Source: JALOKP01 sp963800865
Lineage (GTDB): Bacteria; Acidobacteriota; Polarisedimenticolia; J045
Length of the DNA stretch: 64,000 nt
Direction of reading: 5' to 3'
Assembly (NCBI GenBank): GCA_963800865.1
Contig: CAWDCL010000003.1
Span: 1 to 64,000 of the forward strand
Below, piece by piece: positions 33,001 to 41,018 of this stretch (positions are counted from its first letter, which is position 1; every line of letters begins with the position of its first letter). The notes below the pieces were generated by a model, which made no database searches, had not been told where the DNA came from, and was given only the letters and a program-made list of their open reading frames with translations. A program made the translations under genes and the position numbers.

Positions 33001-33995
33001 GCTCTTCTCGATCGGCCTCGAGAAACTGAACGCCGACGGCACCCCCGTGCTCGGCGGCGACAGCCAGCCGATCCCGACCTACACCCAGGAGACGATCCTC
33101 GACATGGCCCGCGCCATGACCGGCTGGGGCTGGCCGACGCCCGCGGGCGAGACGTTCCGCTGGCCGACCCGTCAGGACTACAGCGGGCCGATGGAGCCCT
33201 ACGACCCGGCCCACGACACCGGCGCGAAGGTCCTGCTCGACGGGTTCGCCGTCCCGGCCGGAGGAAGCGCGACGCTCGACATGGAGGCGGCGCTCGACAA
33301 CATCGCCGGCCACCCGAACGTCGGCCCCTTCATCGGGACGCGGCTGATCCGGAGCCTGGTCAAGAGCAACCCCAGCCCGGCCTACGTCGCGCGGGTGAGC
33401 GCGGCCTTCGCCAACAACGGCAAGGGGGTCCGCGGCGACCTGCGGGCGGTGCTGAAGGCCGTCCTGCTCGATTCGGAAGCGCGCTCCAGCCGAGATCGTC
33501 CCGGAGAGCGGCAAGCTGCGCGAGCCGATCCTCTTCCTGACGAGCGTGCTGCGCGGCCTCGACGGGCAGGTCCTCCCCGACCGCACCCTCACGCTGACCG
33601 AGACGCGCGAGCTGGGCCAGCGCCTGCTCGAGTCGCCGTCGGTCTTCAACTACTTCTCGCCGCTGCACCAGGTCGAGGAGGGGCTGTTCGGGCCGGAGTT
33701 CCAGATCTACACCCCGCTGACCTCCGTGAGTCGAGCCAACCTGCTCTACCGCTACCTCAACGACGCATACAAGAAGGAGATCGCGATCGACCTCGAGCCG
33801 TTCAAGGCGCTCGCGCCGCAGCCGGCGCAGCTGGTCGACCTCGTCGACGAGCGGTTCTTCTACGGCCGGATGTCCGGCGCGATGCGCGACTCCCTCATCC
33901 GCTCGCTCAACGCCCACACCACGAGCTCGTCGCGCCGCACGATGACGGCGCTCTACCTCTCGCTCTCCTCGGGCGAGTACCTCGTCCAGCACTGA
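30011..33995 (+). CDS. IPT-repeat DUF1800 surface protein, apparent frameshift near 33486
   Basis: Signal peptide (VLVLAFVLLGVAPGAAA). Two Ig-like segments sharing VPGGND (about residues 37-125 and 655-735) bracket six IPT/TIG-like repeats with core FTITGSGF, and a seventh precedes the DUF1800 domain (about 840 onward: AGRFLEQASFGPN, FALGQVFVISANKT, NENYPREVLQLFSIG, MTGWGWPTP). Around 33485-33487 the frame shifts by one missing base. The natural continuation PAEIVPESGKLREPILF runs in another frame and ends at 33995 (SGEYLVQH). This is either a real lesion or a sequence error. DUF1800 genes typically precede DUF1501 genes, as here. The longer single frame reaching 35374 is an artefact of the shift. 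Confidence 0.8.
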
Positions 33996-34015
33996 GCGGC
34001 AGGCCGGAGGACACG

Positions 34016-35374
34016 ATGAGAACCCGCAAAGAGTCCACGAGGCGCGAGTTCCTCCGCGTCAGCAGCCGCACGGCGCTGGCGCTGGGGACGGTGGGGGCGC
34101 TCGAGCGCTTCGGCCGCTTCAATGCCTTCGCCCAGGAGGCCGGCGACTACCGCGCGCTGGTCTGCGTCTTCCTGTTCGGCGGCAATGATTCCAACAACCT
34201 GGTCGTGCCGCTCGACGCGACGCGCTACGACCTCTATCGCCGCGCCCGCGGCATCCTGGCGCTCCCGTCGACCGGCGTGCTTCCGTTCGGGACCTCGACG
34301 GCGGGCGAGTTCGGGCTGCACCCCAGCCTTGCGGCGCTCAGGACGCTCTACACCGAGCGGCGGCTGGCGGTCGTCGCCAACATCGGCAACCTGGTGCGGC
34401 CGACGACGCGGACCGAGTACCGTGACCGGGCCGTGCCCGTTCCCGAGCAGCTCTTCTCGCACGAGGACCAGATCGCGCAGATGCAGGCCGGGATCCCGAC
34501 GGACGCGTCAACCGGCTGGGGCGGGCGGACCGTCGATCAGCTGCAGGACCTGAACGGCAGTCTCGGCTTCCCGCCGTCGCTGTCGATGAGCGGCGCGGCG
34601 CTCTTCTGCGTCGGCGAGCGGGTCGGCTCGGCCGGCCTCGGCACCGGCAGCCTCGAGCTGGTGGCGCTCAACCTGTCGACCGAACAGGACCGCGTCGCGC
34701 GGGCGCAGTCGCACCAGGAGATCCTGCAGATGGACAGCGGGATGCGCCTGATCCAGAAGTCGAACGAGGTGCGCGTCAAGGCGGCCGAGCTGGACGACAT
34801 GCTGCGCAACACCGATCCCCCCGTCGAGCTGCAGACCCAGTTCCCGAACACCGGCCTCGGCCAGCAGCTGAAGGAGGTCACGCGCTTCATCCAGCTGCGC
34901 GAGGTCTACGGGCTGCGGCGGCAGGTCTTCTTCTGCTCGACGGGCGGCTTCGACACCCACTCCGACCAGCTCCCGTCGCAGGCCGGCCTGCTGGCCGGCG
35001 TCAGCGAAGCGATGGCCGCGTTCTACCGCGCGACCGAGGAGCTGGGCGTCGCGGGCTCCGTCACCGCCTTCACCGAGTCGGACTTCAGCCGCACCCTGAA
35101 CCCCAGCGGCAACGGCACCGACCACGCCTGGGGCGGCCACCACCTCGTGCTCGGCGGCGCGGTCGCCGGGGGCGAGATGTACGGCACCTTCCCGTCGCTC
35201 GCGCTGGGCGGCCCGAACGACACCGGCTCGCGCGGCGTCTTCATCCCGACGACGTCGCTCAGCCAGTACGGCGCCACGCTCGCCCGGTGGTTCGGCGTGG
35301 CGGAGGAGTCGCTGCCGGCGGTCTTCCCGCAGCTCGTGAACTTCACGGACCGGGACGTGGGGTTCATGGGGTAG
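34016..35374 (+). CDS. DUF1501 Tat-exported protein
   Basis: 452 aa. Tat signal TRREFLRVSSRTALALG at the N-terminus. The DUF1501 body shows VCVFLFGGNDSNNLVVPLD, FGLHPSLAALRTLY, STGWGGRTVDQ, STGGFDTHSDQL and ESDFSRTLNPSGNGTDHAWGGHHLVLGG, a sulfatase-like fold with Asp/His metal ligands. GGAGG precedes ATG 34016. Its 20-bp distance from the DUF1800 gene indicates co-transcription. The pair is common, and its biochemical role is not established. Confidence 0.9.
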   Translation: MRTRKESTRREFLRVSSRTALALGTVGALERFGRFNAFAQEAGDYRALVCVFLFGGNDSNNLVVPLDATRYDLYRRARGILALPSTGVLPFGTSTAGEFGLHPSLAALRTLYTERRLAVVANIGNLVRPTTRTEYRDRAVPVPEQLFSHEDQIAQMQAGIPTDASTGWGGRTVDQLQDLNGSLGFPPSLSMSGAALFCVGERVGSAGLGTGSLELVALNLSTEQDRVARAQSHQEILQMDSGMRLIQKSNEVRVKAAELDDMLRNTDPPVELQTQFPNTGLGQQLKEVTRFIQLREVYGLRRQVFFCSTGGFDTHSDQLPSQAGLLAGVSEAMAAFYRATEELGVAGSVTAFTESDFSRTLNPSGNGTDHAWGGHHLVLGGAVAGGEMYGTFPSLALGGPNDTGSRGVFIPTTSLSQYGATLARWFGVAEESLPAVFPQLVNFTDRDVGFMG

Positions 35375-35383
35375 GGCGCGGCG

Positions 35384-37867
35384 CTAGCGCGCCATCACCA
35401 GCGCCCGGATCGTCCCGGTCCCCGCGGCGAGCGGCTCGAGCGCCTTCGCCACCACCGTCCCCGGCGCCGCGTCGGGAGAGTGCATCGCCCGTCCAGGGAT
35501 TGGCGACGAGCTGAGCAGGTCGCCCACGGCGATCGGGGCGACCGTGGCATCGACGCGGATCAGCATGATCGTCCCGGCCATCGCGATCGGTGCGGCGCCG
35601 GTGTGGACGGTGCCCGGCTCGCCGCCGGCGATCCCGGCGACGGTGCGGTCGGCGGCCAGCGTCGCGGGCCCGAAGCTCCCCGGCACGGCGGGATCGGTTG
35701 CGACGACCTCTCCGGCCTCGATCGGCGACGAGACCGGAACCAGGTTGGCCGCCGTCGCCGCGACCAGTTCTGCGCGGTCGCGACGCGACGCGTCGTCGCG
35801 CCGGGAGGCCGTGGCGGTGGAGGCGGCCGTCGAGGGGACCGCCGCCCCGGCCGTCGCGGGAACGGGGGCCGGTCCACGGCCCGGGACGCCGATCCGCGGA
35901 TCATCCGGAGCGGGCACCTCGGCACCCCATGCCGTCGGCCGACCGCTGTCCGTCGTCGGATCGAACTCGTGGACCCGCTGCCTGAGCTGGTCGGCCCGGC
36001 CGGCGAGCTCGCCGCCGGCCATGGCCGGCGTCATCGCGCGGAAGCGCGTCCCGGCCGCGTAGCGCGCCAGCTCCGGCTGCGCCGCGAGCAGGTCGCGGTG
36101 GGACTTCATCGAGGGGATCGACGCGTCGAACTGCTTCGGCTGGACGGGAACCGTCTCCTCGAAGCCGAGCCTGAGACCGAACACGAGGTAGTCGAACGAC
36201 GCGTCGGAGCCGGGCGGCCCGACGACGACGAGGCTCTCGCTGGTGATCGACCGCACCGCCAGCGGCACGGCCTCGCCGCGCGGCGTCAGGTGCACCGTCA
36301 GGCCGATCTCCGGGTTGGTCACCCAGGCGAAGGTCGGGTCGAGCGCGACGCGCGCCTCGCCCGCCGTCAACTGCGCCGTGCCGCGCGTGAACGTCGCCAC
36401 GTCCGACGACTCCGGCGCGGTGTAGACGATCACCTTCGAGGCGTCGTCGGGGTGGTTCTGGACGAAGCTCACCGCACCGGTGCCCTGGATCTTCCACGTG
36501 TCGCGGCCGACGAATGCGTAGGCGCCGCTGAAGGGGTCCTCGAAGTAGCCGCCCGCACTGTCGCCGCGACCTTGGATACCGTACATTTCGTGGCCGACCT
36601 TGGCCGCGCCTCCCCACTGGCCGTCGTAGAAGTATCCGCCGCCTCCGGAACCTGTAGCCGGGTCGAACGCCCCCTGCCCGGACACGCCCCATCCGGCGGC
36701 GAGAGGCCCCAGGTAGCCATAGGGACAGGTGAAGGGGTTGCAAGTGCCCTGGGCGCGAACTTGACCGATGGCGTCGAGAGCGAAGTTGGGGCCTGCGAGT
36801 GAGACAGAAGTGCCCTTATGCGAGTTCTGGACCAAGGCCAGGGGAACACTGGAGCTGTTGTCGCCGACCGAGAGGCGGACAAACGGAGAAGGGTCTCCGA
36901 TCCCGACGTAGCCCCGCGCATCCACCACGATCTTGTCGCTCCCCGACCAGAGCCTCGCCACACCCCCCGACGCGAACCACTCCCACCGCTCCCCGTTGGA
37001 GGGGTTGGCGAGGTAGGGGGCCGACTCGCGGTTGCCGAACGAGAGGCCGGCGCCCGTTCCCCCGCTGTGGATCTCCCCGCCGATTGCCTGCAGCGACAGG
37101 CTCGGGTCCGGGTCCTTCGTCCCGATGCCGACGCCGGTGGCGGTCACTGACAGGCCGTGGGTCGTCCCCGGGCTGGTCGGTGAGTCCGCGGGAGTCCAGA
37201 CGAAGAGATCGATTCCTGAGCCGCTGGTCGCGTTGGCGTTGTGGCGGCTCTTGATCCCGTGGGAGTAGAGCCCGCCGGGATAGGACAGGAGCACCTGGTC
37301 CTGCGTCGTGTTATTGAACCCGTTCCCCTGCCCGAGCGTGAGCGCGTTCCCGTCGCTGCCCGGCGCCGGCCCGCCGTCGAGGATCAGCCGGCCCTGCTTG
37401 GTCTGCTCCCCGCTCTGGGTGTCCAAGAACTGCGAGCCAAGCAGGCCACCCAGCTTGAGCGCGTTGAGCGCCCATGGGGTCGACGCGACGCTCACGCGCG
37501 GGGCCATGGTCTCGCCCCCGACCTGCAGCTCGAGCCAGACGGCGCTGTAGTTGTCGAACATCAGCGACAGCGAGCCGTAGGTCCCGGCCCCCGACCCGTC
37601 CTCGACGGCGCTCCCGAGCGTGACGCTGAAGAGCCCGCCCGACACCGCGACCTGTCCCAGGGGGGAGCTGGTCGCGTGGCGCTCGAGCGCGATCTCGTTT
37701 CCGCCCGTGGCGCCATCGAAGAAGCGGAAGACGATGTCGTAGCTGCCGGTCAGCGGGGCGTCGCTCGCATTCCGCAGCACCCCCTGGTAGTTCATCGTGT
37801 CCGGCGGGTTGGCGGCGAGCGCGAGCGACGCCGTCAGGGCGACCAGGAGAACGAGTGCGTGCTTCAT
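35384..37867 (-). CDS. Fibre-like secreted surface protein, paralog A
   Basis: 827 aa. Signal peptide MKHALVLLVALTASLALAA, then PPDTMNYQGVLRNASDAPLTG, an N-terminal beta domain shared with paralog B. The middle is rich in Gly, Ser, Asn and Asp and carries tail-fibre-like segments (GYVGIGDPSPFVRLSVG). The C-terminal domain ends GDLLSSSPIPGRAMHSPDAAPGTVVAKALEPL and RALVMAR. A GGAG site lies 10 bases before ATG 37867. N-terminal 110 and C-terminal 400 residues align with the paralog, while the centre differs. Probably a cell-surface or trimeric fibre-like protein; no enzyme motif recognised. Confidence 0.75.
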   Translation of the reverse strand: MKHALVLLVALTASLALAANPPDTMNYQGVLRNASDAPLTGSYDIVFRFFDGATGGNEIALERHATSSPLGQVAVSGGLFSVTLGSAVEDGSGAGTYGSLSLMFDNYSAVWLELQVGGETMAPRVSVASTPWALNALKLGGLLGSQFLDTQSGEQTKQGRLILDGGPAPGSDGNALTLGQGNGFNNTTQDQVLLSYPGGLYSHGIKSRHNANATSGSGIDLFVWTPADSPTSPGTTHGLSVTATGVGIGTKDPDPSLSLQAIGGEIHSGGTGAGLSFGNRESAPYLANPSNGERWEWFASGGVARLWSGSDKIVVDARGYVGIGDPSPFVRLSVGDNSSSVPLALVQNSHKGTSVSLAGPNFALDAIGQVRAQGTCNPFTCPYGYLGPLAAGWGVSGQGAFDPATGSGGGGYFYDGQWGGAAKVGHEMYGIQGRGDSAGGYFEDPFSGAYAFVGRDTWKIQGTGAVSFVQNHPDDASKVIVYTAPESSDVATFTRGTAQLTAGEARVALDPTFAWVTNPEIGLTVHLTPRGEAVPLAVRSITSESLVVVGPPGSDASFDYLVFGLRLGFEETVPVQPKQFDASIPSMKSHRDLLAAQPELARYAAGTRFRAMTPAMAGGELAGRADQLRQRVHEFDPTTDSGRPTAWGAEVPAPDDPRIGVPGRGPAPVPATAGAAVPSTAASTATASRRDDASRRDRAELVAATAANLVPVSSPIEAGEVVATDPAVPGSFGPATLAADRTVAGIAGGEPGTVHTGAAPIAMAGTIMLIRVDATVAPIAVGDLLSSSPIPGRAMHSPDAAPGTVVAKALEPLAAGTGTIRALVMAR

Positions 37868-37893
37868 GGCGATGGCTCCTCTTCTCGGGTGCA

Positions 37894-37947
37894 TCACGGA
37901 CACGGCGAGGCCAGCGCCAATGCCAGGAGGCACGCTGCAGCCTTCAT
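37894..37947 (-). pseudogene. 17-codon deletion remnant of the 178-aa secreted-protein gene
   Basis: Reads MKAAACLLALALASPCP then stop. The first 13 codons equal the N-terminus of the intact gene at 40330-40866 and the last four (SPCP) equal its C-terminus, so about 161 codons were removed in frame. The 5' flank (37948-37978) also matches the flank of the intact gene. This shows that gene plus fibre-like gene were duplicated together, then one short gene was gutted. Confidence 0.85.
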
Positions 37948-37978
37948 CGGTCCCTCGCTCCGCGTGAGGTGCGCGGCG

Positions 37979-40303
37979 TCAGCGAGCCATTACGAGGGCC
38001 CGGATCAACCCGGTCCCGGCGGGGAGTGCCTCGAGCGCCTTCGCCACGATCGTGCCCGGGGCGGCGTCCGGCGACCGCATGGCGTATCCCGGCGTGGCGG
38101 AGGTGCAGAGAAGGTCGCCCTTCGAAACCGGGGCATAGCTCGCGTCGACGCGCACGAGCACCACGGTTCCGGCCTCGGCGAGCGGTGCCTGTGCGCGGTA
38201 TACCTCCGCTTCGTCTCCGGCGACCACGCCGACCACGGTGCGGTCGGCTGCGATCGTGCCCCTGGCGAACGCGTCGTCACGGACGAGGTCGGCCACGAGG
38301 ACGTCGCCGACATGGACCGCTTCGGAGACCGCGATGAGTGGGCGCCCGAGCCGGGTGCCCGGTGCCGGGGTGAGATCCGCGGGCGTTGCCGGCGGGCGGA
38401 ACCCCGGGGCTGGCGAAGTGGACACAGCCGGCGACTCCGGCGGCCTGGCGGCGACGCCGGTGAGGGCCTCGATCCGGTCGTGCTCCGGATCGAACTCGTG
38501 AATCCTCGTGCGCAGGCCGCTGGCCTGTGCCGATCCGAGTGCTCCCGACGCCGAGCCGGAAGCAGCGAAGCGACGAGCCGCCGTGTACTCCGCCAGCTCC
38601 GGATGCGCCGCCACACGATCCCGATGCTGCTTCATCGACGGGATGAACGCCTCGTACGACTTGGGCTGGACCGGCGTCGACTCCTCGAAGCCGATGCGCA
38701 GCCCATACACGAGGAAGTCGAAATCCAGCGAGCTCGGAGCGTCGGGAAGCGCACGGACCACCAGCTCCGATGTCGAGACCGACGCGACGTAGAGGCCGCC
38801 TGCTCCCCGCGCGGTCACGTGCGCCGTCAGGCCGATCTCCGGGTTCGTCACCCAGGCGAAGGTCGGATCCAGGGACACGCGGGCCTCGCCGCCGACCAGG
38901 CGCCCGCTGCCGCGGGTGAACGTCGCGACGTCGGACGATTCGGGAGCGTGGTACACGATCACCTTGCCCGGGTCGTCGGGGTGATTCTGGATGAACGAGA
39001 CCGTCCCGGAGCCGATGATCTTGTAGATGTCGTACCCGACGTACGCCCCGTTCCCCGTTGTCGTGCTGTAGAGGGCAGCGCCTGCCGTGGCGCCCAGGGC
39101 GTAGATGCCGAACCCCTTCCACGCGAGCCTCGCCGAGTCGTAGTTCCACTGGTCCACGAACAGGCCGCCGCCCCCCTCGTAGCTGATTCCCCCCCCTCCG
39201 CTGTTGCCGTACGCTTCGACGCCCCATGTCGTATTGTCCGCGTTCGGCGTAGACGTCGCGGCCAGCCAGGCCTTCGCGCCGAGGGCCTGGTGCTGGAAGT
39301 AGGCACCACCCTGGACGCCACTCGCCTGCACCCCGTACCCGTTGTATCCGTCGGCCACCCGCGCCCACGTGTTTCGCGACTGGAGGGTGTCCCGTGTCCA
39401 GAAGTAGCCTCCGGTTGCCACGGGATAGCCCGATCCCAGCGGATCGGCATCGATGTACCCGAGGAAAGCATTGGAGAGGGCCTCGGTGCCGGAACCGAAG
39501 TTGATGCCGTTCCGGAAGGTGCCCGCCGGCCATCCCTCCTGCGACTGGCTGACATCGAGCGGAACGGTCGGGTACGTCCGGATGCCGAGGTAGCCGTCCT
39601 TCGAGAAGACGAACTTGTCGCCGCCACTCCAGAGGCGGGCCTTCCCCTCGGAGGCGTAGAGCACCCAACGCTCTCCGTCGGTCGGGAACTGCACGAAGTT
39701 GGGGGTCTCACGGTTCGAGAAGGAGTAGCCGGCACCGGATCCGCTGCTGTGGACCTCGTTCCCTGCGACTTCGAGCGGCCCCACCGGGCTCGAAACGCCG
39801 ATGCCGAGGCCGTTCAGAGTCAGGGTGCCGGCCTTGGCCTGTGTCGTGGGCGAGGTGTCGAGGAAGCTGCCCGACGGCATACCCGAGAGCTGCGCGGCGT
39901 TCAGCGCCCACGGCACCGACGCCAGGCGGCTGCGGGGAGCGAGGATCTCGCCCCCGACCTGCAGCTCGAGCCAGACGGCGCCGTAGTTGTCGAACAGCAG
40001 CGAAAGCGAGCCGTAGATCCCGGCCCCGGATCCGTCCTCGACGGCGTTCCCGAGCGTGACGCTGAAGAGCCCGCCCGAGACCGCGACCTGTCCCAGGGGG
40101 GAGCTGGCCGTGTGGCGCTCGAGCGCGATCTCGCTGCCGCCCGTGGCGGCATCGAAGAAGCGGAAGACGATGTCGTAGTTCCCGGTGAGCGGGGCGTCGC
40201 TGGCGTTCCGCAGCACCCCCTGGTAGTTCATCGTGTCCGGCGGGTTGGCGGCGAGCGCGAGCGATGCCGTCAGGGCGACCAGGAGAACGAGTGCGTGCTT
40301 CAT
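37979..40303 (-). CDS. Fibre-like secreted surface protein, paralog B
   Basis: 774 aa. The signal peptide and first 110 residues are nearly identical to paralog A. The middle is a different Gly/Tyr/Asn-rich sequence (WGVEAYGNSGGGGISYEG). The C-terminal half realigns (VSFIQNHPDDPGKVIVYHAPESSDVATFTRG, EIGLTAHVT, ending RALVMAR). The upstream 35 bp is almost identical to that of paralog A, including the ribosome site. Conserved ends with a swapped centre suggest a surface adhesin-like protein whose exposed part diversifies (inference). Confidence 0.75.
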   Translation of the reverse strand: MKHALVLLVALTASLALAANPPDTMNYQGVLRNASDAPLTGNYDIVFRFFDAATGGSEIALERHTASSPLGQVAVSGGLFSVTLGNAVEDGSGAGIYGSLSLLFDNYGAVWLELQVGGEILAPRSRLASVPWALNAAQLSGMPSGSFLDTSPTTQAKAGTLTLNGLGIGVSSPVGPLEVAGNEVHSSGSGAGYSFSNRETPNFVQFPTDGERWVLYASEGKARLWSGGDKFVFSKDGYLGIRTYPTVPLDVSQSQEGWPAGTFRNGINFGSGTEALSNAFLGYIDADPLGSGYPVATGGYFWTRDTLQSRNTWARVADGYNGYGVQASGVQGGAYFQHQALGAKAWLAATSTPNADNTTWGVEAYGNSGGGGISYEGGGGLFVDQWNYDSARLAWKGFGIYALGATAGAALYSTTTGNGAYVGYDIYKIIGSGTVSFIQNHPDDPGKVIVYHAPESSDVATFTRGSGRLVGGEARVSLDPTFAWVTNPEIGLTAHVTARGAGGLYVASVSTSELVVRALPDAPSSLDFDFLVYGLRIGFEESTPVQPKSYEAFIPSMKQHRDRVAAHPELAEYTAARRFAASGSASGALGSAQASGLRTRIHEFDPEHDRIEALTGVAARPPESPAVSTSPAPGFRPPATPADLTPAPGTRLGRPLIAVSEAVHVGDVLVADLVRDDAFARGTIAADRTVVGVVAGDEAEVYRAQAPLAEAGTVVLVRVDASYAPVSKGDLLCTSATPGYAMRSPDAAPGTIVAKALEALPAGTGLIRALVMAR

Positions 40304-40329
40304 GGCGATGGCTCCTCTTCTCGGGTGCA

Positions 40330-40866
40330 TCACGGACACGGGGAGGCGTTGGGCCGCAGGGTGCCGTTCGAGCGGCTGCCCTTCGTCCCTTCCTCGCGCA
40401 GGCGGTTTCTGGCGGTGACGAGGTAGAAGAACCCCTGTCCGGCTGATGGCGTGGCTGCGTCGGTCGCCGCGTTCGTCGGCAGCGCGGACTGGAGGCAGGT
40501 CCCCGCGGCGGGCACGTTACCCAGCAGGTCGCGGTACAGGTTGTAGGCCCCGGCCGATTTCTCGGGGGACCAGGTCATCGCGGTTCGGCTCGTCCAGCGC
40601 AGGCCGGACGCTTCGAGCGGCGGCGGGTAGGCGCCGACGAACCCGCCGTCCGCGCGGTACGAGGCGCTGCTCATCCCGCTCACCAGGACGCTGTCGCCGA
40701 TCGCGCCGAGCTTCACCCGGTAGCTGGCGCTGGCCGGCCCTGCGCCCTGCAGCGGGGTGCCGCCCGCGTTGATCACGTGCTCGGTCTGCTTGAAGCTGGC
40801 GCTCGTCTGGGCGGACGCCGCGGCCGGGGCCAGCGCCAACGCCAGGAGGCACGCTGCAGCCTTCAT
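40330..40866 (-). CDS. Small secreted protein with Cys-Pro C-terminal module
   Basis: 178 aa. Signal peptide MKAAACLLALALAPAAASAQ. The C-terminal module (about 90-178) contains LRWTSRTAMTWSPEKSAGAYNLYRD, PSAGQGFFYLVTARN and the terminal SPCP. The same module closes the FG-GAP protein at 46457. The N-terminal part resembles sequences of the form SYRVKLGAIGDSV. 26 bp upstream of paralog B, same strand, likely one transcript. Function unknown. Confidence 0.75.
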   Translation of the reverse strand: MKAAACLLALALAPAAASAQTSASFKQTEHVINAGGTPLQGAGPASASYRVKLGAIGDSVLVSGMSSASYRADGGFVGAYPPPLEASGLRWTSRTAMTWSPEKSAGAYNLYRDLLGNVPAAGTCLQSALPTNAATDAATPSAGQGFFYLVTARNRLREEGTKGSRSNGTLRPNASPCP

Positions 40867-41018
40867 CGGTCCCTCGCTCCGCGTGAGGTGCGCGGCGGAG
40901 AGGATTGGACCGCGGGCGCGAGGAACCGTCGTGTCCTCAAAAGGGACGACACGGGGTGACGCGCGGGTGACGGCGGGGCGCAACCGCAGAGCGTTTATCG
41001 ATTCGTCAGTCGGCCCGC

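Noticed and set aside
30011..35374. Single 1,787-residue DUF1800-DUF1501 fusion
   Set aside because: The segment between about 33487 and 34016 in that frame is Arg/Pro-rich shadow. The natural DUF1800 end is in another frame and DUF1501 has its own ATG, Tat signal and ribosome site.
37868..37933. N-terminal extension of fibre-like paralog A
   Set aside because: It would put sequence before a clear signal peptide. The stretch is the duplicated leader plus the deletion remnant.
40867..41018. Imperfect inverted sequence around GTCGTGTCC and GGGACGACAC as a terminator or operator
   Set aside because: The arms do not pair in register when written out, and there is no T-tract.
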